Source: Acanthacorydalis orientalis
Lineage: Eukaryota; Arthropoda; Insecta; Megaloptera; Corydalidae
Reading direction: 5' to 3'
Assembly: GCA_034766995.1 (NCBI GenBank)
Contig: CM068325.1
Coordinates: 8,260,116-8,324,115, forward strand
Length of the DNA: 64,000 bases
This document shows, one piece after another, positions 51,715-63,613 of this stretch. The notes below the pieces were generated by a model. The model was given only the letters and a program-made list of their open reading frames with translations, was not told the DNA's origin and did no database searches. The position numbers and the translations under genes were made by a program. Each line of letters opens with the position of its first letter. The stretch's first letter is position 1.

Positions 51715-52770
51715 GAAGGAGCACCCGATTCGTCAGAAAAACTAAGAAGACTCGTCTACGGGCGGCGTATGCACTCTATTATCGACCAGGAAAACGTACA
51801 GTGGATATATCCGGGGGAAGTGAACAAAACTGTCAAATCTATGAAACCATACAAGAGCTACAGGTGGTGATGGCATCCAGAATAAAGTGCTGCGCTACCT
51901 GCCTAGAAAGACAATCGTAGCGCTTATCAATGTCTTCAATGCGGCGATGCGCCTAGGACATTTCACCTCACGGTGGAAGTTAGCAAAGATACTAGATTTT
52001 AAAAGAGCAAAAAGAAAAAAAAACGAACTGGCCAGCTATCGTCCGATAAACCTGTTGCCAATACTGGGAAAAACTCTTGAAAAAATCACATTCAGTCGAT
52101 TAGTACAATATCAAGAAGAAACATCATTAATTAGACCCGAAAAGTTCAATTTCAGGCGAGAGCACTCGACGATATATCGACTTTCTGGAATCGGACATCA
52201 CGTCAGCGAGAAGAAAGGATCAAAATGCTGCACAAGCACGGTTCTATTGGGCATTGAGAAGGCCTTCGATACGGTATAGCATGACGGACCGATATATAAA
52301 TTCATTAAGTACAGAGTCCTAGTATACCTGGTCTGTATGATCGATGCCTACATCCAAGAGGTCATTCTGTGTCGAAATAAACGACCACCTATCACAGGAG
52401 CGTCGCATAGCCTCCGGGGTGCCTCAGGGATCCATTCTCGGGCCAGCACTGTACAATCATTACATCAACGATATTCCCACAACAAATAATGTTAAAGTGG
52501 CGTTGTACGCTGACGATAACGCCATCTATACCACCGGGACCCTCGATACTACCAGGCCTCGGCCACAGGACACTCTAGATGAAATTAAAAAATACTGAGA
52601 AAAATGGAACTAAAAATTAACATCGATAAAATCGATGGGATTATATTCCATAGTGGTAAAAAAGAAAGATCCAGAGCACCTGAATATCAGTGCAGTCGAG
52701 ATTCCTTGGAGGGATTCAGTAAAATATCTGGGTGTGCACACAGACAGATATCTCATGTTAAGAACATGCC
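51715..52770 (+). pseudogene. Jockey-type RT fragment
   Basis: Plus strand: GRRMHSIIDQENVQWIYP, then after a frameshift NKVLRYLPRKTIVALINVFN, AMRLGHFTSRWKLAKIL, ASYRPINLLPILGKTLEK, FNFRREHSTIYRLSGI and LLGIEKAFDTV with a stop, then RIASGVPQGSILGPALYN, VALYADDNAIYTTG and VKYLGVHTDRY. These are RT motifs in the right order with at least three frame breaks. Both ends are missing; the 3' end abuts P-like remnant D near 52,830. Different subfamily from the LINE at 15,222. Confidence 0.75.
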
Positions 52771-52849
52771 GCATGTGTACGGGAGAAAGTGTACACCAGG
52801 CCGGTCAATGTAACATAGGCAACCTTGAGCATTCTTTTTAAGTGATGCT

Positions 52850-54916
52850 GACACGCCGGATGGCGTTAGTTCGATTTATAAGTCATTTTGTATATAGTTT
52901 TACTATTGGCAGTGAACATGAACATATATATGCTTTTTTATTGGTCAAAGAAAAATTGCATTCTTAAGAAGACGCTGTTCGAAAATTACATCTGTTTGAC
53001 ATGTGTTTAACATTTTTATTGTTCAGTTTTTGTGAAATAATTTGTGATTAAAGTGGGCGAGTTATATTTTAATTAGATTAACTTTGACTGTTAATAGTTA
53101 TTTAGGTGCAATAATATTTGTATTGTAGAACACGTCTTCGGATTCAAACGATGGCAATCGGCGAAAAACATGTCGATTCAGCATGTAGAGTGAAAAAAAT
53201 GTATCATTTTAGATCATGCGACTTTACCAATTCCCAACAATACTGCATCAACAGATCAGCGGTCCTCTCGTTGTGTTTGGAAAGACAGGTATAAAATATT
53301 TTTATTTCTTAACACAACCTGCTTGTGGTTTATTACATATGGTTTTGAAAAATAACAATTTTTCAAAACCATGCTACGCGAGATACAACGATCCGATAAT
53401 ACCTAATTTATTTCTGGGCGACAAGAAACATTTGTATAATAAATGCTGTTTAAATTTTAGTCAAGGTCCGCAGTGTTCTCGTCGACCAGTACGATGAAAA
53501 CACCGATTGCTCCCACCATTGCAGATGTGATCGATCTACCAGTGATTGTAAGTATTAACAAATGTAATATTATAATTTATACTGTAATTTATTTTGTATA
53601 ATTATAAACGTTTCTACTATAATCACGATTGAAACTGTAACCACCATCTGCAATGTTTCTATTATTATTCTGAATGGAAACACTGATGGTGTAAGTTGAT
53701 TAGGTAATTCAAAACAATACAAAGTTATACGATACAATATATAACATACATTTTAGATCACAACTGATAATTATTTTAAAATTCAATAGTATACTAATTT
53801 TTTAAAATTCATAAATGTTTACATTTGCCTTTATAAATTAACAAACATAAAAATATTTTTTATAGGTTCGTGTCAGGGGTATGGCAGATTTAGGCAAACA
53901 GTGGATAGGAGAGGAGTTGTTATGTTTGTTTTTCTGGAAAAGAAGCCCGAAAAAGTTATTGTTTATTATGGAAATTAATTGCTTTAGCATCGATTAATTC
54001 TCCAATGACTTTTTTGAGATTGATTCCTTTGAAACCGGGTGTGAACGACTACATTATGTCGTACCAAACACGCATGGTCAGTAATTTAGAGGACAGAAAC
54101 AACTTCTGTTTGTTAATGTTCGATGAAATGTCGTATGACCTACGTGCTGATAGAATTACCGTGCATTTCGACATGAACACCGGATTCATAGGGAAGGAAT
54201 ATGTAAATAGCGCTATGGTTTTTATGTTACAAGATGTGAGACGTAGCTGGAATCAATCAATTGCCTACTACATTTGTCAGGAATGATCATTGAAGTTACT
54301 CGGTGAATAGAGTCAATTGGACTTCGGGTTATGTGCACGGGGTGTGGCATACATGAAATAACCTAAAAGCGTTAAATTCCTTGAAATCTAAAAAAGATCC
54401 CTTCCTTTGGTTTCGATGGTAGAGCAACTTTTAGTATTGTGTTAAATGTTCTTTTTTTATCGTCATTACTAGTGTTTAGTTATTTATTTTAGTGTTAAAT
54501 ATTTGTAAAAATAAATAAATTACATACATAACTGTCTTCTTTTGTGAATTGTAAACAGCGTCAGACAATAGTATGATTGCAAAAAGAAATAAATAATTTA
54601 AAATATATTCACATCCATTCGAAAATATTTAATTTTAACACAGTTTCATAATAATTTTAAAATAATGAATTTCGCGTTTTATATGGGATTGATTACAGAA
54701 GAATTATTATAAAATTGTATTAAAATTAAATATTTCTGGATGGAAACGTATATACCAGCGCTAATATCCAAATTTCAAGTATTTAAATCTCCCGCACAAA
54801 TATCGTGCGGCCAGTGCCATCTGGCCGTGTCAACATGAGTTAAAACCCCGCAGCCTATCGTTTTTATGCTATAGATTTTTAACCCGTACCTTGTCATCTA
54901 GAGTCTTTTATCTATG
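52850..54916 (+). pseudogene. P-element-like transposase remnant D with RNase H-like segment
   Basis: The most informative copy. Exon 1 is lost. An exon after TTGTAG (about 53,129) holds HVFGFKRWQSAKNM; then NNTASTDQRS-type sequence before GTATAAAAT, NLFLGDKKHLYNKCCLNF (53,400-53,460) and ATIADVIDLPV (to 53,550, GTAAGT). After a deletion an exon at 53,864 gives WIGEELLCLFFWKRSPK, and an open stretch from 54,005 reads MTFLRLIPLKPGVNDYI, NNFCLLMFDEMSYDLRADR, MVFMLQDVRRSWNQSIAYY. FDEM and the W.QP.AYY-like motif are hallmarks of P/THAP9 transposases (start of the RNase H fold). The 3' half of the catalytic domain is absent. It ends at TTTTATCTATG (54,906-54,916), the inverse of the CATAGATAAAA at B and C. 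Confidence 0.75.
54535..54916. repeat. P-like 3' terminal region, inverted partner at 63,614-64,000
   Basis: About 380 bp that reappears inverted at the right edge: GTAAACAGCGTCAGACAATAGTATGAT, CATCCATTCGAAAATATTTAATTTTAAC, CAGCGCTAATAT and CTCCCGCACAAATATCG all have inverse partners. AT-rich and non-coding. Confidence 0.75.
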
Positions 54917-55610
54917 GCGTACACCTTCTGGCCGTATTATATCCGCTCATACTCAGGGATAGTGGCCTGCCAACATAAAATAGAATAACAACATAAAAAA
55001 TTGCCATCAGGCCGACTATGACGTACGCTTCCCCGATGTAGAGAAACACCTCCAAGACGAATATACAAAGTCTGCAGAGGGTCCAAAACTAAACACTGAG
55101 AGTGGCGTTGTATAAAGCATATAAGTACCTCATTAACCAGATGCATTCCGAGACAAAAGTCTGTACGGTTGCGTAGTATATCCTGGCCGGGAGTCGAACA
55201 CTTTTCAAGAAGACACCACCGAGTAAACTAGCAGCGAAGGTCGAAAAATCCAGGCACATTCCACTCGTGAATACGGTAGGACGACATTGGCGCCGCAACA
55301 CCTTCGTGCAACCGTGCTACTTTATCGATCCGCGACGAACGTTGCCAACTCAAAGGCTACGGACCAGGTTATAAAAGAAGTAGGATGGAAGGGCGATGAT
55401 CCGGGGGGATGAAATTTGTGTTCTCATTGTTATGTGGATTTTTTTTCAAGTTTCCCACATATTTTCACGAATCAGGTCCACACTCAATATAAAACCGGAT
55501 ACAATCACATCCGGTAGGTTTTGAGGTGGTATATTCCTAGGAACAACCATACATAACACCAGACTTGCCTAATAAAATGACTCGCACTTTCCTTAAAAAT
55601 TCGTGAGAAA
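54917..55610. other. Unassigned spacer
   Basis: Weakly open minus frames at 54,937-55,301 show no domain. Confidence 0.3.
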
Positions 55611-55614
55611 AAAA

Positions 55615-56180
55615 TATCACGTTGGTAGGAAAATAATTGCAGTTCTTGTTTTCTGAATTTTAAACTTTTTTTTCCAGTAAACTTATCATTTCATCGTATT
55701 CGAGTTAATATCATTTTAAAGTGCACTTTTCGGTCTGTATTTTGGTAACATTGACTTTGGTTTCATTATCAATTTTGCTTCAGATTGGGCTATTGAATTA
55801 AAGATGGAAAGAAGCAAATAACAGTAATTTTTTGTACGAGTTCAAAACGGGTGGTAAAGCAACAGAAACTGCTCGTAAACTAAACGAGGCTTTTGGTGTG
55901 GATACTGGTTAAGGAATGTACGGTGAAATAGCGGTTCTAAAAATTTCGTGCTGGGGACGAGATCTTAGAAGACGAAGAAGGTCGCGAGCGTCATTCTCAA
56001 TTCATAACAAAGTGAAGGCGTTAGTTGAATCAGAACCATGCACAACAATTCAAGATTTTTCACAAAAATTAAGCGTTAGTCATCAAATTGTTCTGGACTA
56101 CTTGAAACAGCTACGAAAATCAAAAAAAAGTATGAATTTGAAGGTCATAAACCGCAATTATTTTTCTACCAACCTAATAC
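55615..56180 (+). mobile_element. Internally deleted mariner, family 1
   Basis: Left terminus ACGTTGGTAGGAAAATAATTGC, right terminus GCAATTATTTTTCTACCAACCTAATA (inverse). Inside, the start of a transposase: AAGATGGAAAGAAGCAAATAAC, then a frame with EFKTGGKATETARKLNEAFG, and after breaks SFSIHNKVKALVESEPCTTI and LSVSHQIVLDYLKQL, the two helix-turn-helix units of a mariner. The DDD catalytic part is deleted. ~566 bp. Confidence 0.75.
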
Positions 56181-57206
56181 ATGCAAACATATTTTGATTG
56201 TAAAATTTTTATTTTAATTTTAAAATATAGCTTGAAAAACAGTAGTTTTTGACGGGATTGTGTCTCAAAAAAAGGTACTTTAATCAGAATACCGTTCTGT
56301 CAATGCGGCTAAATCAACTTTCAGAAATGAATTCTCTTCTCGATACAATTCAATTTTCTTGTGGTCAAAAATATAAAATAAACGATTAATGATCATTTTA
56401 GATCGTTGCTAGTGCGCATTTCTATGGCGTTATCATCATCTACAGAGCGCCAAAGTATAGAAAAATCTAAATAATCAACAATGATCAAAAATAATTTATT
56501 GAACATTTATGACCGGAGAGAAAATGACGATGCATTTAATTAAACTATTTTTAATATTATTATTTTTTTAAGTGAAACATTAATTATTATTATTACTAAC
56601 TCTTAAAAGACCTACAGTCTGTATTTATTACTTTCGATTATTTTACAACAAAAATAATCGTATTTTTTTATTGGAAAAGTTTTAGAATTAATTAAGACGA
56701 AGATCATTCGATCACGCGATTCATAGTAACCAGTCATAATACAGAGAGCACGTGACTGATATCAACCAATCAGAGAACGAATACAATTCACGGGAAGGGC
56801 ATCACTGGTTCGTTTCAATAACAGAGAAAGGCGTCGTATCGTAGAATTGTTTTTTAAGATGATAACATTTGTCATATTTGTCGAGCTAATGGCATATTTA
56901 TGACCTCATGTTGTCGATAAAAAGACTTCGGCGTCCACTACAACTCATCAGATTAATGATTTGTATTCTTTTACTGGTTCCACCGTCATATTTGGCGTAT
57001 AACAACTTTATAGCTATGCCTAAGTGAAAAAATATTTGTTTGGAAGATATGAATTTAAGATAATGTTACTATCATTTTAGTTGTACAAACAAAATAAAAG
57101 CGGTTTTTCACTCGTTCAATGTATTCGATGTCGATTATTGCTCACATCAAATTGGTGATTCTTATTCTTTTATCGTTAGGGATGAAACTTAGGAGTATAA
57201 AAATAT
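56181..57206. other. AT-rich spacer
   Basis: No gene recognised. Confidence 0.35.
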
Positions 57207-57604
57207 AAAAAAATGTGTATGAGGTCACGCACGGTTGTAGTGAAACTTCCGAGCCGTAAATATAGAAAAAAAATATTTTTTAAGTATTTTTTCCCGGTAA
57301 ACTATTTTACCACGAATTCCATTTATGTAAATACGGCGTTTACGGCACATGCATGTGCAACATGGAATTTTGGGACAAATAATAAATGTTCCCGTGAATG
57401 TGATGTGGATGCGTGATTGTTCTGATGATAATGCAGGACCAACAGCATCAAATTTATATTTATACTAAATATATATATAGAGAGAGAGAGTATTGTTCCC
57501 TGGTAAAATAGTTTACCAGGAAAAAATATTTAAAAAATTAGTTATTCTATATTTACACAACGGAAGTTTCACTTCAACCGCACACGACCGCACACACATT
57601 TTTG
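57207..57604. mobile_element. ~400 bp foldback MITE
   Basis: The left half (57,207-57,320) has AAATGTGTATGAGGTCACGCACGG, GTGAAACTTCCG, TAAATATAGAA and CCCGGTAAACTATTTTACCA; the right half (57,493-57,604) is the inverse. The inner ends are themselves palindromic (GGTAAAATAGTTTACC). Non-coding. Confidence 0.75.
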
Positions 57605-57813
57605 TTATATTCCATGATCCTGTATTGATACTATTTATCTTTGATAATTAGTCATGTATGTCAATGATTAATTTATAATAATTTTATAAATTAACATTCA
57701 CAAACTTTTTTTAAATAAATATACAAGTTGAAAATGTTCGAAATATAAATATTAGTTTAAATTTGATTATAACATATTAATACTATATATCTAATTTATA
57801 TGCTAAATATTGC

Positions 57814-57846
<33 letters not shown>

Positions 57847-59056
57847 GGTAGTTCATATGGTTTTCGGTGTATTTAAAAACATAAGTGTAAGCGAAACATT
57901 AAACGATTGTCGCTATTTGTTTCTTTAAATACATTATGAAAACAACAATTATATTTTATATAATTGGTTTTAAACAATCATATTTCAGTCAATTTCGCCA
58001 AAAACAATTACAACATATCTGTCACGTACTATCATAAAGATACAAGAGGCACGAACTGATTTATTTAAGTAAGAAACGAGCTATCGAGAAAAATGTTAAT
58101 TGACGGTATTAAGAATACCGGTTTCACTTATTATTATATATGTATTCAGAAAAGCAGATCGCATATATGCATTTTTATTATTAAAACGAGATAAAAGTAC
58201 TCACGTGACGAGATCGAATAAAAAATCTGCTGCGGATCGATGGGAAAAATGCAAGGACAAACTGAACAGCTAATTCTTATCTTCGAATGTACGAATATTG
58301 AACTCTGAAAAATCATAAAAGTGTTTCAGTGTTACGTATTTACTTCATAGTTGACCGACCGATACTTACTTGTTTAATCGGAAACGGAAAACTCGATTAA
58401 AACGACAATCGATCTAGAAAATTCACGGCAAATGGAAAAATACAAATGGAAACAGGATGATAGTTTTATCGTCTGAAGGCTGAAAATCGAAGCTATAATC
58501 ATAAATCACAATATTTTTACTTACACGTCTGCAGACATTTTTTCCACAAGATTTTTTTCAAATCGTAGGAGCACTGAAGCCGCCAAAATTGTTTAATTTT
58601 TGAACGATTAATATCGATGGGGAAAGATGTAGAAAAAACACAACTATCCAGTTAACTTATACTACTCGTATATTATCTAGAACAGAACAAAGTGAACAGT
58701 GACTGTAGAATACAAAGTATATAATGACGATTGGTAAGATTTTCGACGTATAGTGCGCATGTGTGCGATAAATTCAAATACTTCAAGTTTAAATACTCAA
58801 CAAATATATCAGCAGAAGAAAGGAAACAAACTAAAGGAATCACACGAAATGAAATAAAATAGAAAAAAAAATTGTTCACGGTGAAATGTCGTTCGATAAG
58901 TCAATCGACATACATGCTGGTTTTTCTTTTACTTGGTATACATATTTATTAAGCAATTTCAAGTACTTTCAATCTCATTTGTTTGAATCATTAGAAACAT
59001 TTACTTGTTTCTGTATTATTTTGTATCAGTACATTACCGTTTCAGTTATTTATATT
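57605..59056. other. AT-rich spacer with a short (TA)n
   Basis: A (TA)n run lies at about 57,815-57,846. No gene recognised; the short frame at 58,886 has no domain. Confidence 0.35.
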
Positions 59057-59064
59057 TATTTATA

Positions 59065-59134
<70 letters not shown>
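59057..59134. repeat. (TA)n microsatellite
   Basis: About 75 bp of TA repeat, the target of the mariner insertion. Confidence 0.95.
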
Positions 59135-59135
<1 letters not shown>

Positions 59136-60045
59136 GAGGTCAGACAATTAAGTAATGCGACAAAATTCAAAAATCGAGTATATTTAAAAATTAAGGTACA
59201 TCGCTGCGATCCCCTTCAAAGTAGTCCCCTCCCGCATCTATACACTTATTCCAGCGAGTTTTCCAGTTTTCGTAACAATTCTGGAACACTTCTTGTGGGA
59301 CCTCTCCGAGTACCCTCGTCACAGATTCTTGGATATCTTCGACGGAGTCAAAATGTCGACCTTTGACGAATTTTTTCATATGGGGGAATAGGAAAAAGTC
59401 GCAGGGTGACATGTCCGGTGAATAGGGCGGTTGTGGTAACGTTGCGATGCCTTTAGACGCCAAAAACTGAGAGACACTGAACGCACTGTGACAGGGAGCA
59501 TTGTCGTGATGCAGAACCTAAGTCTTCGCGATCTCTGGACGCACTCTGAGCACCCTTTTTCGTAATTTTTCGAGCACATTGCGGTGGAATACTTGATTTA
59601 CGGTTTGTCCAGGTGGTACGAACTCTTTGTGAACCACCCCTTTGCTGTCGAAGAAGCAAATCAACATGGTTTTCACTTTGGACTTGCTCATTCTCGCCTT
59701 CTTTGGCCTTGGTGCTCCAGGGGACAGCCACTGTTGGCTTTGTCGTTTAGTTTCGGGGTCATATTGAAAGAACCAACTTTCATCACCAGTAATAACTCGA
59801 TCGAGAAGCGTAGGATCACTTTCAACCTGCTCGAGACAATCTTCTCTGTTCCATTTTCGTGACATGCACTACTCGCGCGTTGTTACAAAACACTAAACAG
59901 CTGGCGAAGAAATGATCGTACGAGGGTGGTCAAGGTCTCAATCGAGAGAGTAGGGATCTGCTATTACGGTGGCGGAGTTACAGGTTCGCAGTGTTACCAC
60001 AGGCCGAGAAAAAAAATCGGTCGCATTACTTAATTGTCTGACCTC

Positions 60046-60046
<1 letters not shown>
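59135..60046 (-). mobile_element. Mariner, family 2, N-terminally deleted
   Basis: Inverted termini CGAGGTCAGACAATTAAGTAATGCG and its inverse, flanked by TA, in a (TA)n tract. The minus-strand frame 59,865-59,191 encodes the catalytic domain: VITGDESWFFQYDPETKRQ, HHDNAPCHSA and YSPDMSPCDFFLFP. There are 34 residues between the second and third Asp (DD34D, mariner proper). A single TAG at 59,518-59,520 interrupts it. The two N-terminal DNA-binding helix-turn-helix domains are missing, so the 912 bp copy is dead. Confidence 0.9.

Positions 60047-60081
<35 letters not shown>
60047..60081. repeat. (TA)n microsatellite
   Basis: Right remainder of the TA tract split by the mariner. Confidence 0.9.
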
Positions 60082-60086
<5 letters not shown>

Positions 60087-60484
60087 GTGGCGCACTCATA
60101 ATTTAATCTTGGGGAAGGCTGAGTCAAACGGATAAAAACTGTTTTAATGTGAATTCAACAAAATTCATTAGGTGACTGTAAAAAATAATTTAAATAATAA
60201 AATCCAGTTTTTTTTTCTTTTTACAAAGCTCATCAATTACATTAAAGAGCTTTATTAGAGTTCTTTATTAGCCGTCGTGGTTACGATAATCTCTCTGTGT
60301 ACATATAGGGATAGTGATGAGGAATAACATTAATCTCTCTACGTATATAGGAGCATTTTCGCGCGATGATTTTATTTTGTTTTTTAGTGTTTTTCCTATT
60401 TTCTTTTGGGGTTACCAGGACTCCTTGCCCCCCTGTGTGTGCTACTGTATGTGTGCGCGTGCGTGCGTGTACATGTATATGTAT
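60082..60484. other. AT-rich spacer
   Basis: No gene recognised. Confidence 0.3.
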
Positions 60485-60493
60485 GTATGTATG

Positions 60494-60592
<99 letters not shown>

Positions 60593-60604
60593 TATATTAT
60601 ATTA

Positions 60605-60655
<51 letters not shown>
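60485..60655. repeat. (TA)n microsatellite
   Basis: About 170 bp of interrupted TA repeat. Tyr/Ile frames here are artefacts. Confidence 0.95.
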
Positions 60656-60656
<1 letters not shown>

Positions 60657-61382
60657 TTGAATACTACCGAATTCTCTATAATACAATAAACAAATGCAGA
60701 CCTTTGAGTGAAACAAGCACATTGGCATAGTTAAATGTGTTATGTATGTTTGTCCCTTGGTGCGGCCATATCAATTTACCGACAAAATACCATTATATAT
60801 GCTAATATCAACCTTATAACAGAAATCAAAAGCACACAAACATAAATAATACACAATCGGTGACCACTTAACGCTTGAAAAAAAAAATTATAGCATTTTT
60901 TAACACGTTCGAAGACGATATACAGTGGCTTAAATTTTTCCAACGAGGTGCAGAACTGGAGAGTACGAACAACATTCAACGATATTTAGGGTTAATCAAA
61001 AATCATACATCAGTACTTAAATTAATTTCTCATCACATTGTTCACTGTTTTTAATTCAATGTTATTTATGCTCGAGCAAATTAAAATAGAAAATATATGC
61101 ACAGGCACACAACATCCTCTCGCTCTACCTCCCTCCCCGTACTCCATGTCATAACAACCTTACAATATTACATTGCAATTGATATAATGATTGATTTTAA
61201 TTTTTCTTCGTGTTTTCTGTATTGGAAAATCCCTTATATATATTTTTAATCTGTAAACCGAAATTGTATAAAAAATATGCAAATCTATAACCATCAAATC
61301 ATTCCCTGAAAATGAAAAGTAAGAGTTATGTTTGATGACCAGGGTTCCATGGCCATTGTTCAATAAATATGCATACGCTTAT
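60656..61382. other. AT-rich spacer
   Basis: No gene recognised. Confidence 0.3.
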
Positions 61383-61945
61383 GTATAAGGTCGCTAGGAA
61401 AATAATTGCGGTTTTTGTTTTCTTAATTCTAACCTTATTTTTTCAATGAACGTGTCATTTGATTATATTCACATCTTAATATCATTTTAAAGTGCATTTT
61501 TCGGTCTGTATTTTGGAACATCGACTTTGCTTTTATTATTAATTTTGTTTCAAATTGGATCATTGAATTAAAGATGGAAAAGAAGCAAATAGAGCATTTT
61601 TTGTACGTGTTCAAAACGGGCTGTGAAGCAACGGAAACTGCTCGTAAGCTAAATGATGCTTTTGGTGTGGGTATTGTTAAGGAACATACGGTGCAATGGT
61701 GGTTCAAAAATTTCGTGCTGAGGACAAGAGCCTTGAAGATGAAGAAGGTCACGGGCATCTTTTTTCAGTTCATAACGACAAAGGGAAAGCGTTAGTTACA
61801 TTAGAACCACGCACAACAGTTCGAGAACTTACACAAAAGTTACGCATCGGTCATCTAACAATTATCGATAATGCAAAATATCTAGAAAAATCAAAAAAGT
61901 TTGACGAATCGGTGCCGTACGAACTGAACGATACCTAAAAAAATA
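61383..61945 (+). mobile_element. Mariner, family 1, 5' half
   Basis: Left terminus AAGGTCGCTAGGAAAATAATTGC, related to 55,615. ATG at 61,574 opens EKKQIEHFLYVFKTGCEATE and TARKLNDAFGVGIVKEHTVQ with WWFKNF, the first helix-turn-helix. A frameshift near 61,712 continues AEDKSLEDEEGHGHLFSV, LEPRTTVRELTQKLRIG and KKFDESVPYELN, the second helix-turn-helix and linker. The match ends at 61,938 with a stop. The catalytic half and right terminus are absent. Confidence 0.8.
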
Positions 61946-62745
61946 TCCGTTACGAAGTTTGTTCTACGCTTCTTTTACGCAACACGGTGCGATTAACTGC
62001 ACTGCACATGATATTTAGGCATCAATACATGATTTTATAAAATATTTTATGACAATGTTACATTTAATAGCGAGAATATCAAACGACCTGAACTGAGAGT
62101 ACAGAATGGGGCGTATGCGACCTACGTGGAAGGGAACGTGTAAATATTTTTTAAGTCTAGCATATCGAGTTTTTATGAATTAATGAATGAAAATGTGCGA
62201 TTCGTGAATCTGCGACATAAATCGTTAGGTCGATGATAAATTAAAAATAAACTACAAGGGTCGTTCAATAAGTTTGATGAATTTCTATGATATGGCGCCA
62301 CTATTCATTTGTTGATAGTTCATTTGTCGTATATAACAATTTATCTCTTGCTGATCTGTACACACACAAAAACTACAGAGAAAACATAAAATTAATATAT
62401 CAAAATATATGCATGTACTTTTCAAATTACACTTAGAATATATTTGATATTTACTGCGATTTCACTGTTGACTTATCTTTTTTTCATTGATGCTATTTCA
62501 CTTTACTAACTTTTTTCTTCTTTATCAAAGATAGGCACAAACATATTTTTATATTTTGAAAGCATTTAAAATACACGAAATGTGATTAGTAGCTAGTTTA
62601 TATCAAACTCATAGTAAATAACATATTTTTTATGATATTAAAATCGGGTTTTCATTGTGAAAAATGTTGAAAAATTAAAACTGTTGAAATTGTATTTTTA
62701 AAAGGGGAAACGCAAGAAAATTTTGGAACTGCTGAACTAATGATA
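61946..62745. other. AT-rich spacer
   Basis: No gene recognised. Confidence 0.3.
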
Positions 62746-62786
62746 TTAGGTTGATAGAAAAATAACTGCGGTTTATGACCTTGAAA

Positions 62787-62857
<71 letters not shown>

Positions 62858-62882
62858 CCACAATTATTTTCTTCACAACCTA
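62746..62882. mobile_element. Mariner family 1 MITE with (TA)n core
   Basis: TTAGGTTGATAGAAAAATAACTGCGG at the left and ACCACAATTATTTTCTTCACAACCTAATA at the right are the family 1 termini. Only the ~65 bp (TA)n tract and GACCTTGAAATTCAT lie between them, the latter also next to the right terminus at 56,130. Confidence 0.75.
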
Positions 62883-63613
62883 ATATTTATAACCAAGTAG
62901 AAAGCAAATAATTTTCAAATTACTACATTACCAATATCCTTAAATATTTTTTAAAAAATATACAGAAATTTTAAAAAAGTTTACTGCAAAAATACACATT
63001 TCAATGGAAACAATTTGAATAAAAACTTTATTTTTTCAACTTTAGATTTTATAAACAAATTTTAATCGTGACACAGCGGCTAGGATTTAAAACACATTTT
63101 TTAAAAATATTTATCTTTGTCTGTAGGAAAAGATATTTCAAAACAATTTACAAAATTAATTTATTTCAATTATTAACCTTTACCGCTTCATGTACATATG
63201 TTATGAATAATTTGATCAAAAGTTGAAAAAAGTTAAAAAGTTAGTGCATAGTTCGTAATATAGTACTTACCAGTATCACTGTAGATTTTTTTAAAACACA
63301 CTCGATGACATCATTCTTGAAATTGTTCATTTACTAAATAACAAAACATGTACGTTGAATATTCGCGGAATAAAAAAATATTTCTGTGTTAAATCGAACC
63401 GAACGACGATAATTACACATCAAATATCGTTTAATAACTGAGACAATTTCAACTCGTTCTGTTCTATGAAGCTATTTATTTTCATTTCGACTTCCTCCGT
63501 CTTATACATTTATTTTTGATGTGATATTAAAACTATGCCGTCGTGTAACTGTTGTCAAGGTCAGTCATCGTGTGGACTGGTATACCTCGCGCCATCTGTA
63601 TGTAGATTCAGAG
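62883..63613. other. AT-rich spacer
   Basis: No gene recognised. Confidence 0.3.

Noticed and set aside
250..54916. Polydnavirus or other integrated virus segment
   Set aside because: No viral structural, replication or packaging gene was seen; repeats and transposase remnants explain the arms.
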